A DNA stretch of 64,000 bases from an uncultured Lacinutrix sp. (GTDB lineage: Bacteria; Bacteroidota; Bacteroidia; Flavobacteriales; Flavobacteriaceae). The notes under the pieces are model-generated. The model saw nothing but the letters and a program-made list of their open reading frames with translations, had not been told where the DNA came from and did no database searches. The stretch is taken from NCBI RefSeq assembly GCF_947500605.1, contig NZ_CANMSJ010000001.1, positions 372,001-436,000 on the forward strand, in the 5' to 3' direction. A program made the position numbers and the translations under genes. Positions 8,366 to 15,965 of the stretch are shown piece after piece (within the stretch, counting starts at the first letter, position 1; the number at the start of each line of letters is the position of its first letter).

Positions 8366-8820
8366 TGTTTAGGTAATTAGGTATGTTTAACACTTCAAAT
8401 ATATAATAGACACCTCGCTATCAGTTATATAATCGGTAAACTACCAAAGTATTTGATTTGTGGATAGTTATTACAAATTTATCCGACCAACTACACAATT
8501 AAATTCACTAAACGAAAGGTAATGTTCACTCATCCAAAGTTATGTTTCACTCGTTTAGGGTTTTATAAAGGCTGTTAAGCTGTTAGTTTTACACTTGTAT
8601 AAATTCAGTTTAAAAGCATCATATAGAATTTCAAAGCACAATACAGTTAGTTTACCTTAATTCCTGTGAATTAAGAATGAGTACGCTCTTTTAAGGTTTT
8701 TAGTCTAGGCTTTAAAAGCTTCGGTATAATACTAAATAAGTTATTTAGCATTGTAAATATCGAAAGGAATGTATTGGCTTTGAGATTTTTATTTCATGTT
8801 TATAACAGAAATAGTATTAA
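8366..8820. other. 455-base intergenic region without a gene
   Basis: I see no open frame of useful length and no repeat from the nearby array. The only signal noted is the minus-strand TATATTTG box at 8396-8403, about 30 bases upstream of the small secreted protein. The rest appears to be AT-rich non-coding sequence. Confidence 0.6.
8396..8403 (-). promoter_or_regulatory. Putative -7 element (TATATTTG) for the small secreted protein
   Basis: On the minus strand this octamer matches TAnnTTTG exactly and lies 31 bases before the ATG at 8365. No clear -33 TTTG is present at standard spacing. Confidence 0.45.
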
Positions 8821-10659
8821 TTAGTAACCTGTTAATAAAGTTACAGTAACTACAAAATTGTTTACAATATGAAAAACAATTCCTGTTGCTAGACCTCTAG
8901 ATCTTTTAACAAAATAGCCTGTTACCAAGCCAAAAACAAAGTAGAAGATAAATAAGCTTAGGTTAAAGTGTGCAAGTGCAAATAATGATGCTTGTAGAAC
9001 GTTTGCGACCTTGTAGCCTAAATGTTTCTCGGTTGATGTGAATATGATGCCTCTAAAAATGATTTCTTCGTAAAAAGGCACTATAATAGCAACTACTAAA
9101 ATTGTAATATAAAAACCGTATTCGTTTAATAGCGATTGTATATCTTCTTTCGCACTTAAAGATGAAATTAATTCTGCTGTATCTGAAAGGTCTACAAATG
9201 TGCCGATAATTCTAATAATGAAGCCATTAAATATTAAAAAGATAATACTTAAACCTATCATTTGCCTTATCGAGTTATTAGTTCTAAAAACAAATTGTAA
9301 TCGTTTTTTGTTAAGCAGTATAATAGTGAATAAGAGCAATAACGCAGAAAACAAGAGTTGTGCATTGGCTGAGACAAGATCTGTTTCTTCAGTAAATTCA
9401 TCAAAATAGCCAACAATATCAAAATAATAATTTAGTTCCTCTTGATAATTGAATACCAAAATTAAAATAAACAACGTAAGCATGTATAAGAAACTAATAA
9501 GCCAAAAATGTCTTAAAGACCAGTCTCCAGGAAGTCTTACCGCTTCTTTTACCTTTTTAAAGTTGAAGTAATTACTAAGACTATAAATTGGTAATATCCA
9601 CAAATAAGGAATGGCCATTAGAATTAAAATTGATAGTAGCAAAACAAGTATATGGGATATTTCGGCAAAAGACCAATAATAAGTTGGTGCTTTAAAGGCT
9701 AAACGCAATCGTTTTATGCCGAAAAAATCATCGTAATAACTTTCTTTATACATACGCCTTAACGAGCGAATTCCTGCTTCTGCGTCTGAGTATTTTAAAT
9801 CGTGATTTGCAAGTTTTTGTATGCTACTTGCTTTGTTCCAAGCGGCAATAGTATCGTTAACCAAATAAGTTCTTGCTTGGGAATAATCTTCCTTTAATTC
9901 AAAAATTTTATAAAGGCTTTCGTTAATAGAATAGGTAGAATCATTTGCTTTAATACGGTCGTATAATTTTAGAGCTTCATCATCTTCATCTAAAGAAATT
10001 AGCAGCTGTCCTTTTGTGTCTAATACCCAATCTGGTTGTACTGCATCTAAGTTTTTTAGAATACTTTCTCTTGCTTTGTCTTTATTCTCTAAGCGTAAAT
10101 ACGCATCGGTTTTTAAAACAGAAAGGTCTAATGTGTCATTAAACTGTTCAGCTAAGTCAGCGTAGTCAATTGCTTTATAATCATCATCTTCTGTGTAGTA
10201 ATTTGAGCTGATTTCGAATAAAGCAGAAGTATCTTCGTTATCCCAATTAATAGTGTTGCTTTTGTATAAATCTAAAGTCTTTAAAAGTAAAGGCTCTACT
10301 TCTTCTCCATAGGTATAATCTAATTTATAGAGAAGTATTTTTGGATTGTTGGGATATTGTGAAGCTAAATTTTCTACACATTCTAAGGTTTCATCGTACT
10401 TTAAATTATAACCTTCGTAGTCATCATAATATGCACTACCTATAAATTTGCATTTATAAATTTGTACATTTATATCGTCTGGATGAGACTTAATATAAGT
10501 ATCGTATTTACTTAAAATAGCATTGTAACGATCCTCTTTAGAGTTGGTGAGCGTCTTTACAAAGTCTTTATGACTGTCTTTTGTATTTACTTTTATGTTT
10601 TGTGCTGTAGAACACAAGAAAGAGAGTAAACAAGAAAGTATTACAATAAATCTAGTCAT
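8821..10659 (-). CDS. TPR-CPBP fusion: secreted-side TPR plus intramembrane protease domain
   Basis: This 612-residue protein begins with a signal peptide (LSCLLSFLCSTAQ), continues with a long TPR-like helical region (to about residue 310), and then has several membrane segments. The C-terminal 90 residues form a CPBP (Abi/Rce1-type) domain with all three motifs: EEIIFR (Glu531, Glu532, Arg536), a His at 564 (FALAH) and HIVNN (His597, Asn601). CPBP proteins are intramembrane metal-independent proteases or related factors; the substrate is unknown. Here the TPR part would face the periplasm. It lies 46 bases after the TerB-like gene and is probably the last gene of an operon with the sulfurtransferase and symporter. 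Confidence 0.85.
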   Translation of the reverse strand: MTRFIVILSCLLSFLCSTAQNIKVNTKDSHKDFVKTLTNSKEDRYNAILSKYDTYIKSHPDDINVQIYKCKFIGSAYYDDYEGYNLKYDETLECVENLASQYPNNPKILLYKLDYTYGEEVEPLLLKTLDLYKSNTINWDNEDTSALFEISSNYYTEDDDYKAIDYADLAEQFNDTLDLSVLKTDAYLRLENKDKARESILKNLDAVQPDWVLDTKGQLLISLDEDDEALKLYDRIKANDSTYSINESLYKIFELKEDYSQARTYLVNDTIAAWNKASSIQKLANHDLKYSDAEAGIRSLRRMYKESYYDDFFGIKRLRLAFKAPTYYWSFAEISHILVLLLSILILMAIPYLWILPIYSLSNYFNFKKVKEAVRLPGDWSLRHFWLISFLYMLTLFILILVFNYQEELNYYFDIVGYFDEFTEETDLVSANAQLLFSALLLLFTIILLNKKRLQFVFRTNNSIRQMIGLSIIFLIFNGFIIRIIGTFVDLSDTAELISSLSAKEDIQSLLNEYGFYITILVVAIIVPFYEEIIFRGIIFTSTEKHLGYKVANVLQASLFALAHFNLSLFIFYFVFGLVTGYFVKRSRGLATGIVFHIVNNFVVTVTLLTGY

Positions 10660-10705
10660 GTATTTATTATCAAACGCTTTAAATTTAAAGCGTTAGTATT
10701 ATAAG

Positions 10706-11044
10706 TTAATCTTCTTTAAGAATTTTTCTTAAAAATAGTAGTGTAGACGCTTCCATTCTATCTGCTTCACCATCGGCATAAAGTAATAGTTTTATGTCTG
10801 CAAAAAGCTCAGCATAATCATCACGGAAATAATCGTGCGATTTTACACCTTCAATTATGTTTTGTATGCATTGGTAGTCGTTATCTCTATCGAATTGCTT
10901 GTGAATAGCAGCATAGGTTTCTTTATCTACTTTAGTAAGAATAAAGTCTTTCTCTTCGGTAGTTTCGTGTAAATCGGCATTAGCAACATATAAAAGAATG
11001 TATGCTACAAGCTCGTTTTTTGACCAATTTTTAATGTTGTCCAT
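10706..11044 (-). CDS. TerB-like small helical protein
   Basis: This is a 112-residue acidic helical protein. The C-terminal segment FADIKLLLYADGEADRMEAS resembles the acidic metal-binding turn of TerB/DUF533 proteins, and NADLHETTEEKDFILTKV earlier is similar in kind, as expected for a TerB-type duplication. The role of TerB-like proteins outside tellurite clusters is unclear. The gene begins 3 bases after the sulfurtransferase stop codon, so they are almost certainly co-transcribed. The family assignment is tentative. Confidence 0.65.
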   Translation of the reverse strand: MDNIKNWSKNELVAYILLYVANADLHETTEEKDFILTKVDKETYAAIHKQFDRDNDYQCIQNIIEGVKSHDYFRDDYAELFADIKLLLYADGEADRMEASTLLFLRKILKED

Positions 11045-11047
11045 AAT

Positions 11048-11863
11048 TTATGCTATTGTTAAAGTTCCATACTCTGTCCACGAACCATCGTAAACACTAT
11101 TGTTATAACCTGCAACAGTTGCTGCTAATGCTAAAACTGAAGCTGTAATTCCAGAACCACAAGTAAATACCAAATGCTGATTTTCTTTTGCTAAGTTCTT
11201 GAAAACGGTTTGTAATTCTGTTTTTTGTTTCAATTTATTATCATCCAAAACCATATTAAATGGTAAGTTAGTTGATGTTGGTATTGTTCCACTTCTTAAT
11301 CCTGCTCTAGGTTCGGCAACAATACAATTAAAACGGTCGCTTGATCTTGCATCAATAATTTTATAATTATCGTCTTTAGAAATTGTTTCTAAAGAATCGA
11401 AAAACACTACGTTATCAGGGTTGTATATTGCTTTAAAGTTTCCTTTTTTGCGAGAATTATTAGTTGTTTTGTCTTCTAATAAAAAGCCTTTTGCTTTCCA
11501 TTCAGGTAACCCACCATCTAAAATAGCCACGTTATTAAAGCCAAAGGTTTTAAATAGCCACCAAGCTCTAGCGCTAGAGTAAATGCCGTTATCGTCGTAA
11601 ATAACAACTTTAGAATCGTTGTTTACACCTAATGCTTGTATGTTTTCTTCAAATTGTTCTGCTGAAGGAATAGTATTAGGAAAAGGTGCGTTTGCAATAC
11701 TAAATTTCTTTTTAATATCGAAAAACTGAGTTCCTGGTATTTGTGCTTTTGACAATGCTGAAATATCACCAACTACTTTAGAAATAGTTGCATCGAATAC
11801 AAGCACATTTTTATCCTTCAAATGATTATTTAACCATTCGACTGAAACTATATTTTCTAACAT
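11048..11863 (-). CDS. sseA: Rhodanese-type sulfurtransferase (3-mercaptopyruvate-like)
   Basis: This is a 271-residue two-domain rhodanese. The N-terminal inactive domain carries IYDDNGIYSSARAWW, and the C-terminal domain carries the persulfide loop CGSGIT with catalytic Cys at about 235. A CGSG(V/I)T loop is typical of 3-mercaptopyruvate sulfurtransferases rather than thiosulfate sulfurtransferases (CRKGVT). It would move sulfur from a thiol donor to an acceptor in the cytoplasm. It lies between the symporter (27 bases upstream) and the TerB-like gene. Confidence 0.85.
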   Translation of the reverse strand: MLENIVSVEWLNNHLKDKNVLVFDATISKVVGDISALSKAQIPGTQFFDIKKKFSIANAPFPNTIPSAEQFEENIQALGVNNDSKVVIYDDNGIYSSARAWWLFKTFGFNNVAILDGGLPEWKAKGFLLEDKTTNNSRKKGNFKAIYNPDNVVFFDSLETISKDDNYKIIDARSSDRFNCIVAEPRAGLRSGTIPTSTNLPFNMVLDDNKLKQKTELQTVFKNLAKENQHLVFTCGSGITASVLALAATVAGYNNSVYDGSWTEYGTLTIA

Positions 11864-11890
11864 AATATTTAAATAGTTTGAGCTATTGGT

Positions 11891-13198
11891 TTATTTTACA
11901 GCTTGGTAATTATCGTCCCAATCTTTTACTTTTGGATCACCAAGTTTATCTACAGACTTTGCAACTACCATAGAAACTGCTGCATCTCCTGTAACGTTAA
12001 TTACAGTTCTACACATGTCTAAAGGTCTATCTACAGCGAATATTAAAGCCAATCCAGCTTCTGGTATTCCTGCGTAGCCTAAAACACCAACAAGCATAAC
12101 CATACCTGCTCCAGGAACAGCTGCGCTACCAATAGAGGCTAATGTTGCCGTAGCAATAATACCTAATTGTGTACTTAAATCTAATTCCATACCAAAGGCT
12201 TGTGCAATAAATACTGCAGCAACGGCTTGGTATAAACTTGTTCCATCCATATTTATGGTTGCACCAATTGGTAGTACAAAACTAGACACTTCTTCTTCAA
12301 CACCTAAATGTTCTGTTACACGCTCCATTGTAACTGGAAGAGTTGCAGCACTACTACTAGTAGAAAATGCTAAAAGTTGTGCAGGAGAAATACCGTTTAA
12401 AAAGAATTTAGGAGATTTTTTTGTGTATAAACTTACTATTGCTACATAAATAACAATCATTAATGATAAACCTAAAACAACTGTAAAGGCATACCAACCA
12501 AGTGCTTTAAACAAATCTACACTCGGCGACTCGACGACAATTGCTGCTAATAATGCAAATACACCGTAAGGTGCGGCAAGCATAATAATATCGACCATTT
12601 TTAAGATTACTTCATTAAAACCATCGAAAAACTTTTTCACAGTTTCTCCTTTCTCTTCTGGAATAAGAATTAAACTAATACCAAAAAACATAGCGAAAAA
12701 GATAATTTGAAGCATGTTTCTATTACTAGTTGCAGCAGCAAAAATATTATCAGGTACAAGGTCTTCTAAAGCTTGTAATGGTCCAGATTCTTTTTGATTT
12801 TTTGCTTCATCTTTATATTTTGTAGTATTACCACTGTAATTTTCTACCATTTCTGTTCTGGTTTCTTTAGAAATAGATTTACCAGGATTAACAATGTTTA
12901 CTAATAGAAGACCTATAGATACAGCAATAACAGTTGTCATTATGTAGATACCAATAGTTCTTCCTCCCATTTTGGAAAGTTTAGAAATATCTCTTAAATC
13001 TGAAACACCTTTAATTAGTGCAGCAAGAATTAAAGGAATAGCAATCATTTTTAAACATTTGATAAATATTTTACCAAAAGGCTTTATCCAATCTTGTACT
13101 AATTCTTGGCCACCATCAAAATTGGTCATTATTAGTCCTAATACGACTCCAAAGACCATTCCTAATAGTATTTTCCAATGTAGTGCTAGTTTTTTCAT
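11891..13198 (-). CDS. Dicarboxylate/amino acid:cation symporter (DAACS family)
   Basis: This is an approximately 435-residue integral membrane transporter of the GltP/DctA family. It shows the serine-rich re-entrant loop (AFSTSSSAATLPVTME), the NMDGTSLYQAV motif for cation binding, and the C-terminal DRPLDMCRTVINVTGDA segment that binds substrate carboxylates. It probably takes up glutamate, aspartate or C4-dicarboxylates with Na+ or H+. The start chosen is ATG at 13198 (MKKLAL); an ATG two codons upstream at 13204 abuts a hairpin (13205-13222). The product is first in an apparent operon with sseA, the TerB-like gene and the CPBP gene. Confidence 0.92.
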   Translation of the reverse strand: MKKLALHWKILLGMVFGVVLGLIMTNFDGGQELVQDWIKPFGKIFIKCLKMIAIPLILAALIKGVSDLRDISKLSKMGGRTIGIYIMTTVIAVSIGLLLVNIVNPGKSISKETRTEMVENYSGNTTKYKDEAKNQKESGPLQALEDLVPDNIFAAATSNRNMLQIIFFAMFFGISLILIPEEKGETVKKFFDGFNEVILKMVDIIMLAAPYGVFALLAAIVVESPSVDLFKALGWYAFTVVLGLSLMIVIYVAIVSLYTKKSPKFFLNGISPAQLLAFSTSSSAATLPVTMERVTEHLGVEEEVSSFVLPIGATINMDGTSLYQAVAAVFIAQAFGMELDLSTQLGIIATATLASIGSAAVPGAGMVMLVGVLGYAGIPEAGLALIFAVDRPLDMCRTVINVTGDAAVSMVVAKSVDKLGDPKVKDWDDNYQAVK

Positions 13199-13204
13199 AT
13201 GCAT

Positions 13205-13222
13205 TCCTCGAGAAAGCGAGGA
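13205..13222. repeat. Short palindrome abutting the symporter start
   Basis: TCCTCG and CGAGGA pair as a 6-bp stem with loop AGAAAG. On the minus strand it ends one base before the upstream ATG of the symporter, so it could sit over the ribosome-binding region. It resembles, with a diverged stem, the CTTTC-looped palindromes of the 5.6-7.5 kb array. Confidence 0.55.
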
Positions 13223-13247
13223 TCTTATTTATGGTTTAGTTAGTTTA

Positions 13248-13817
13248 TTAATTTGTTTTGGCGCCTATTGTTTTGTGCCTCCATACCTCGTAAAGATAGC
13301 AATTTACATGAGGTTCGTCTGGATTATTTATTGGTAACGCTTCGCGTATTTGTTTAGCGCTATCATAATCAGAAACCAAACCGTAACTATTTAAGTCGTT
13401 TGGTAGAAACGTTTCATCAAATCCACCACAGTTTGTTAAAGCGCTTGTGTTTCCTCCTATTTCTATTAAATCGTAACCTATAAAATTATAATCTTTATTT
13501 AAATTCGCCTTTTCTTTACCGGGTTCTTTTATTATTGCTAATAAATTAAAGCGTTCTAAATGGTCTGTTTTGCTAAGTACATAGTCTAAGCTACTAAAAT
13601 AAAACATAACCATATCGTGGTCTGTTATAAAGTAATTCCATTCTTCAGCAGCATCTATGTCTAGAGAAAAAGCTAAACTATTTAAATTACCATCTAAAGA
13701 AACCAATTCCTTTAGATGCTTTAATTCTGACCAATCTATATAATCATTCCAACTAAATCCTTCTTTATTCTCTGAATCGTAAGTACATAAAGCGGTATAG
13801 TATATGTCTTGTTTCAT
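13248..13817 (-). CDS. Hypothetical protein
   Basis: This is a 189-residue acidic, apparently cytoplasmic protein without signal peptide, membrane helix or family motif that I recognise. It is rich in Asp, Glu and aromatic residues (for example SWNDYIDWSELKHLKEL and HDMVMFYFSSLDYVL). It lies between aroC and the symporter on the same strand, with a palindrome on each side (13205-13222 and 13928-13947), which suggests it may be an inserted module. Function unknown. Confidence 0.7.
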   Translation of the reverse strand: MKQDIYYTALCTYDSENKEGFSWNDYIDWSELKHLKELVSLDGNLNSLAFSLDIDAAEEWNYFITDHDMVMFYFSSLDYVLSKTDHLERFNLLAIIKEPGKEKANLNKDYNFIGYDLIEIGGNTSALTNCGGFDETFLPNDLNSYGLVSDYDSAKQIREALPINNPDEPHVNCYLYEVWRHKTIGAKTN

Positions 13818-13927
13818 TTTAAAAAATTAAAGATATGATAATAATTGAAATCATTAAAATTGTCTGTATTTTCAATATACCAAGCACAACGGTATCTAAA
13901 AGTGAATTCTATGCTTTGTTTAATGAG

Positions 13928-13947
13928 ATTCCTGCTTTCGCAGGAAT
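13928..13947. repeat. Dispersed copy of the array palindrome
   Basis: ATTCCTGCTTTCGCAGGAAT is one hairpin of the same family as the array at 5.6-7.5 kb, identical to its member at 5861-5880. It ends 3 bases from the aroC stop codon and could act as its 3' end structure. It shows the family is dispersed in the genome, not only tandem. Confidence 0.85.
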
Positions 13948-13950
13948 TAG

Positions 13951-15009
13951 TTAATACATTTTATTCAGCAAATAGAAATCTGCTAAAACCAAAGCAGCCA
14001 TTGCCTCAACAATAGGCACAGCTCTTGGTACAACACATGGATCATGACGTCCTTTCCCTTGCATTTCTACAGTATTACCATGTTTATCTATAGTTTCGTA
14101 TTTCTGTATTAAAGTTGCTACAGGTTTAAAAGCTACTCTAAAATAAATATCCATTCCGTTACTTATACCTCCTTGTATACCACCAGAAAGATTTGTTTTT
14201 GTTGTACCATCGTTATTAAATGGATCGTTATGTTCGCTACCTTTCATTTTTGCGCCACAGAATCCGCTTCCGTATTCAAAACCTTTTACAGCATTAATAG
14301 AAAGCATTGCTTTGCCTAAATCTGCATGTAATTTATCGAAAACAGGTTCTCCTAAACCAACTGGTACGTTTTTAATTACACATGTAATTGTACCACCAAT
14401 AGTATCGCCTTCTTTTCTAATTTCTTTAACGCGAGCAATCATTTTCTCGGCAGTAGCTTCGTCTGGACAACGAATAATATTAGATTCAATTTTAGAAAAA
14501 TCTAAATCTTGATACGGTTTATCTATAAAAATATCTCCAACCGATGAAGTAAATGCATTAATTTTAATATCCTTTAAAACCTGCTTTGCAATTGCACCAG
14601 CTACTACTCTACTTGCCGTTTCTCTTGCTGAGCTACGTCCACCACCACGATAATCGCGATGACCATATTTTTTATCATACACATAATCTGCATGACTTGG
14701 TCTGTAAGAATCTTTAATATGAGAATAGTCTTTGGACTTCTGATTTGCATTTTCAATAACAAAACCAATAGGTGTTCCTGTAGTTTTACCTTCAAAAATA
14801 CCAGATAAGAATTTTACCTCGTCCGGCTCTTTACGTTGCGTTACTATTGACGACTGACCTGGTTTGCGTCTATTCATTTCGTTTTGAATTGCATCAAAAT
14901 CTAATGTAATGTTTGGAGGGCAACCATCTATAACTCCACCAATAGCGACTCCATGAGACTCACCAAAAGTTGTGAGATTAAACAATTTTCCAAAGGAATT
15001 TCCTGCCAT
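13951..15009 (-). CDS. aroC: Chorismate synthase
   Basis: This 352-residue enzyme of the shikimate pathway converts EPSP to chorismate using reduced FMN. The N-terminal GESHG motif, the [11 protein letters not shown] segment, and the C-terminal [18 protein letters not shown] signature are all present, and the length is normal. It starts MAGNSFG, as in many Bacteroidota. It is transcribed alone, and a dispersed palindrome lies directly after its stop codon. Confidence 0.97.
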   Translation of the reverse strand: MAGNSFGKLFNLTTFGESHGVAIGGVIDGCPPNITLDFDAIQNEMNRRKPGQSSIVTQRKEPDEVKFLSGIFEGKTTGTPIGFVIENANQKSKDYSHIKDSYRPSHADYVYDKKYGHRDYRGGGRSSARETASRVVAGAIAKQVLKDIKINAFTSSVGDIFIDKPYQDLDFSKIESNIIRCPDEATAEKMIARVKEIRKEGDTIGGTITCVIKNVPVGLGEPVFDKLHADLGKAMLSINAVKGFEYGSGFCGAKMKGSEHNDPFNNDGTTKTNLSGGIQGGISNGMDIYFRVAFKPVATLIQKYETIDKHGNTVEMQGKGRHDPCVVPRAVPIVEAMAALVLADFYLLNKMY

Positions 15010-15095
15010 AAAAATTTTATTTATGCTAATGTAAAAGTTATATTACAGAAACAAAAATTGTATATTACTTTATTAAGTATTCTGCATTAAAATTA

Positions 15096-15103
15096 TACAT
15101 TTG
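15096..15103 (+). promoter_or_regulatory. Putative -7 element (TACATTTG) for the 15120 lipoprotein
   Basis: It matches TAnnTTTG exactly and lies 17 bases before the ATG at 15120, which would give a short leader. A weak TTTA lies 23 bases upstream in place of the -33 TTTG. Confidence 0.5.
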
Positions 15104-15119
15104 AAAAAACCATCTTATT

Positions 15120-15965
15120 ATGAAAATCATTAAATATTTCACATTATCAATAGTTTCTTTTGCTTTTTTGTTCTCCTGTTCTTCAGATGATGTTACTAGT
15201 AGTGAAACGCAACAGCAGCTAATGTTTAGTGGTAATTTCTTTCCTTTAACTATTGCGGATAGTTGGAATTACGATGTGGTAAACACAGATAATACTACAA
15301 ATGAAGTTACAACTAGTGAAGATGTATTGATGGTTGAAAGTGAGTCTGCTACAGGTTATACGCTATCTGCTAATCAAGGCGGTATCGCAAATGGAGTAAT
15401 GAGTGGAATATTAACTACAGGAGAATTAACCCGTACAAATACAACGCTTGCAGCTAACTTAAATATTAGCCTGCCGTTAGATGGTTTCGATTTTGATATT
15501 GAGTTAGAAAATGCATTACTATATAATACACAAGCTAGTAATGGCGAGGAATTATCTTTAAATACAGGAGTTGTTACTCAAGATTTTGAAGGTTATCCAA
15601 TTTCTATAAATTATACTTTAAAAAGTGAACAATTAGGAAACTTAACAAGTTTAGAAGTTGAAGGCGCAACTTACAATAATGTGACTTCTGCGAATATTAG
15701 TTTAGAACTTTCGGTAAGTACAACGGTTAGCGCTTTTGGTTTTACTCAAACAGTATCTATTTTAGATGCTCAGGATGTATTATCGATCGATAGTTTTTAT
15801 GCAGAAAATGTTGGACTTATTAAAGCTGAAGCAGATACTAGTTATGCTTTAAATCCTGTAACATTAGGCTTATTACAGCAAGCTGGATTCGATTTAAGTC
15901 TATTACCAACATCTATGTCTGTGCAGAATACGCAGTTTTTAACAAGTTATAATATTACTGAATAA
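15120..15965 (+). CDS. Putative lipoprotein of unknown function
   Basis: This 281-residue protein begins with a lipoprotein signal peptide: hydrophobic core VSFAFLFS and lipobox Cys at about residue 20 (FSCSSDD). The mature part is Ser/Thr/Asn-rich with alternating hydrophobic residues, as expected for a beta-rich exported protein. The SDD after the Cys is like the Asp/Glu-rich signal seen on many Bacteroidota surface lipoproteins. Its stop codon is immediately adjacent, with no spacer, to the stop of the convergent dehydrogenase gene, so no terminator can lie between the two. Function unknown. Confidence 0.8.
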   Translation: MKIIKYFTLSIVSFAFLFSCSSDDVTSSETQQQLMFSGNFFPLTIADSWNYDVVNTDNTTNEVTTSEDVLMVESESATGYTLSANQGGIANGVMSGILTTGELTRTNTTLAANLNISLPLDGFDFDIELENALLYNTQASNGEELSLNTGVVTQDFEGYPISINYTLKSEQLGNLTSLEVEGATYNNVTSANISLELSVSTTVSAFGFTQTVSILDAQDVLSIDSFYAENVGLIKAEADTSYALNPVTLGLLQQAGFDLSLLPTSMSVQNTQFLTSYNITE

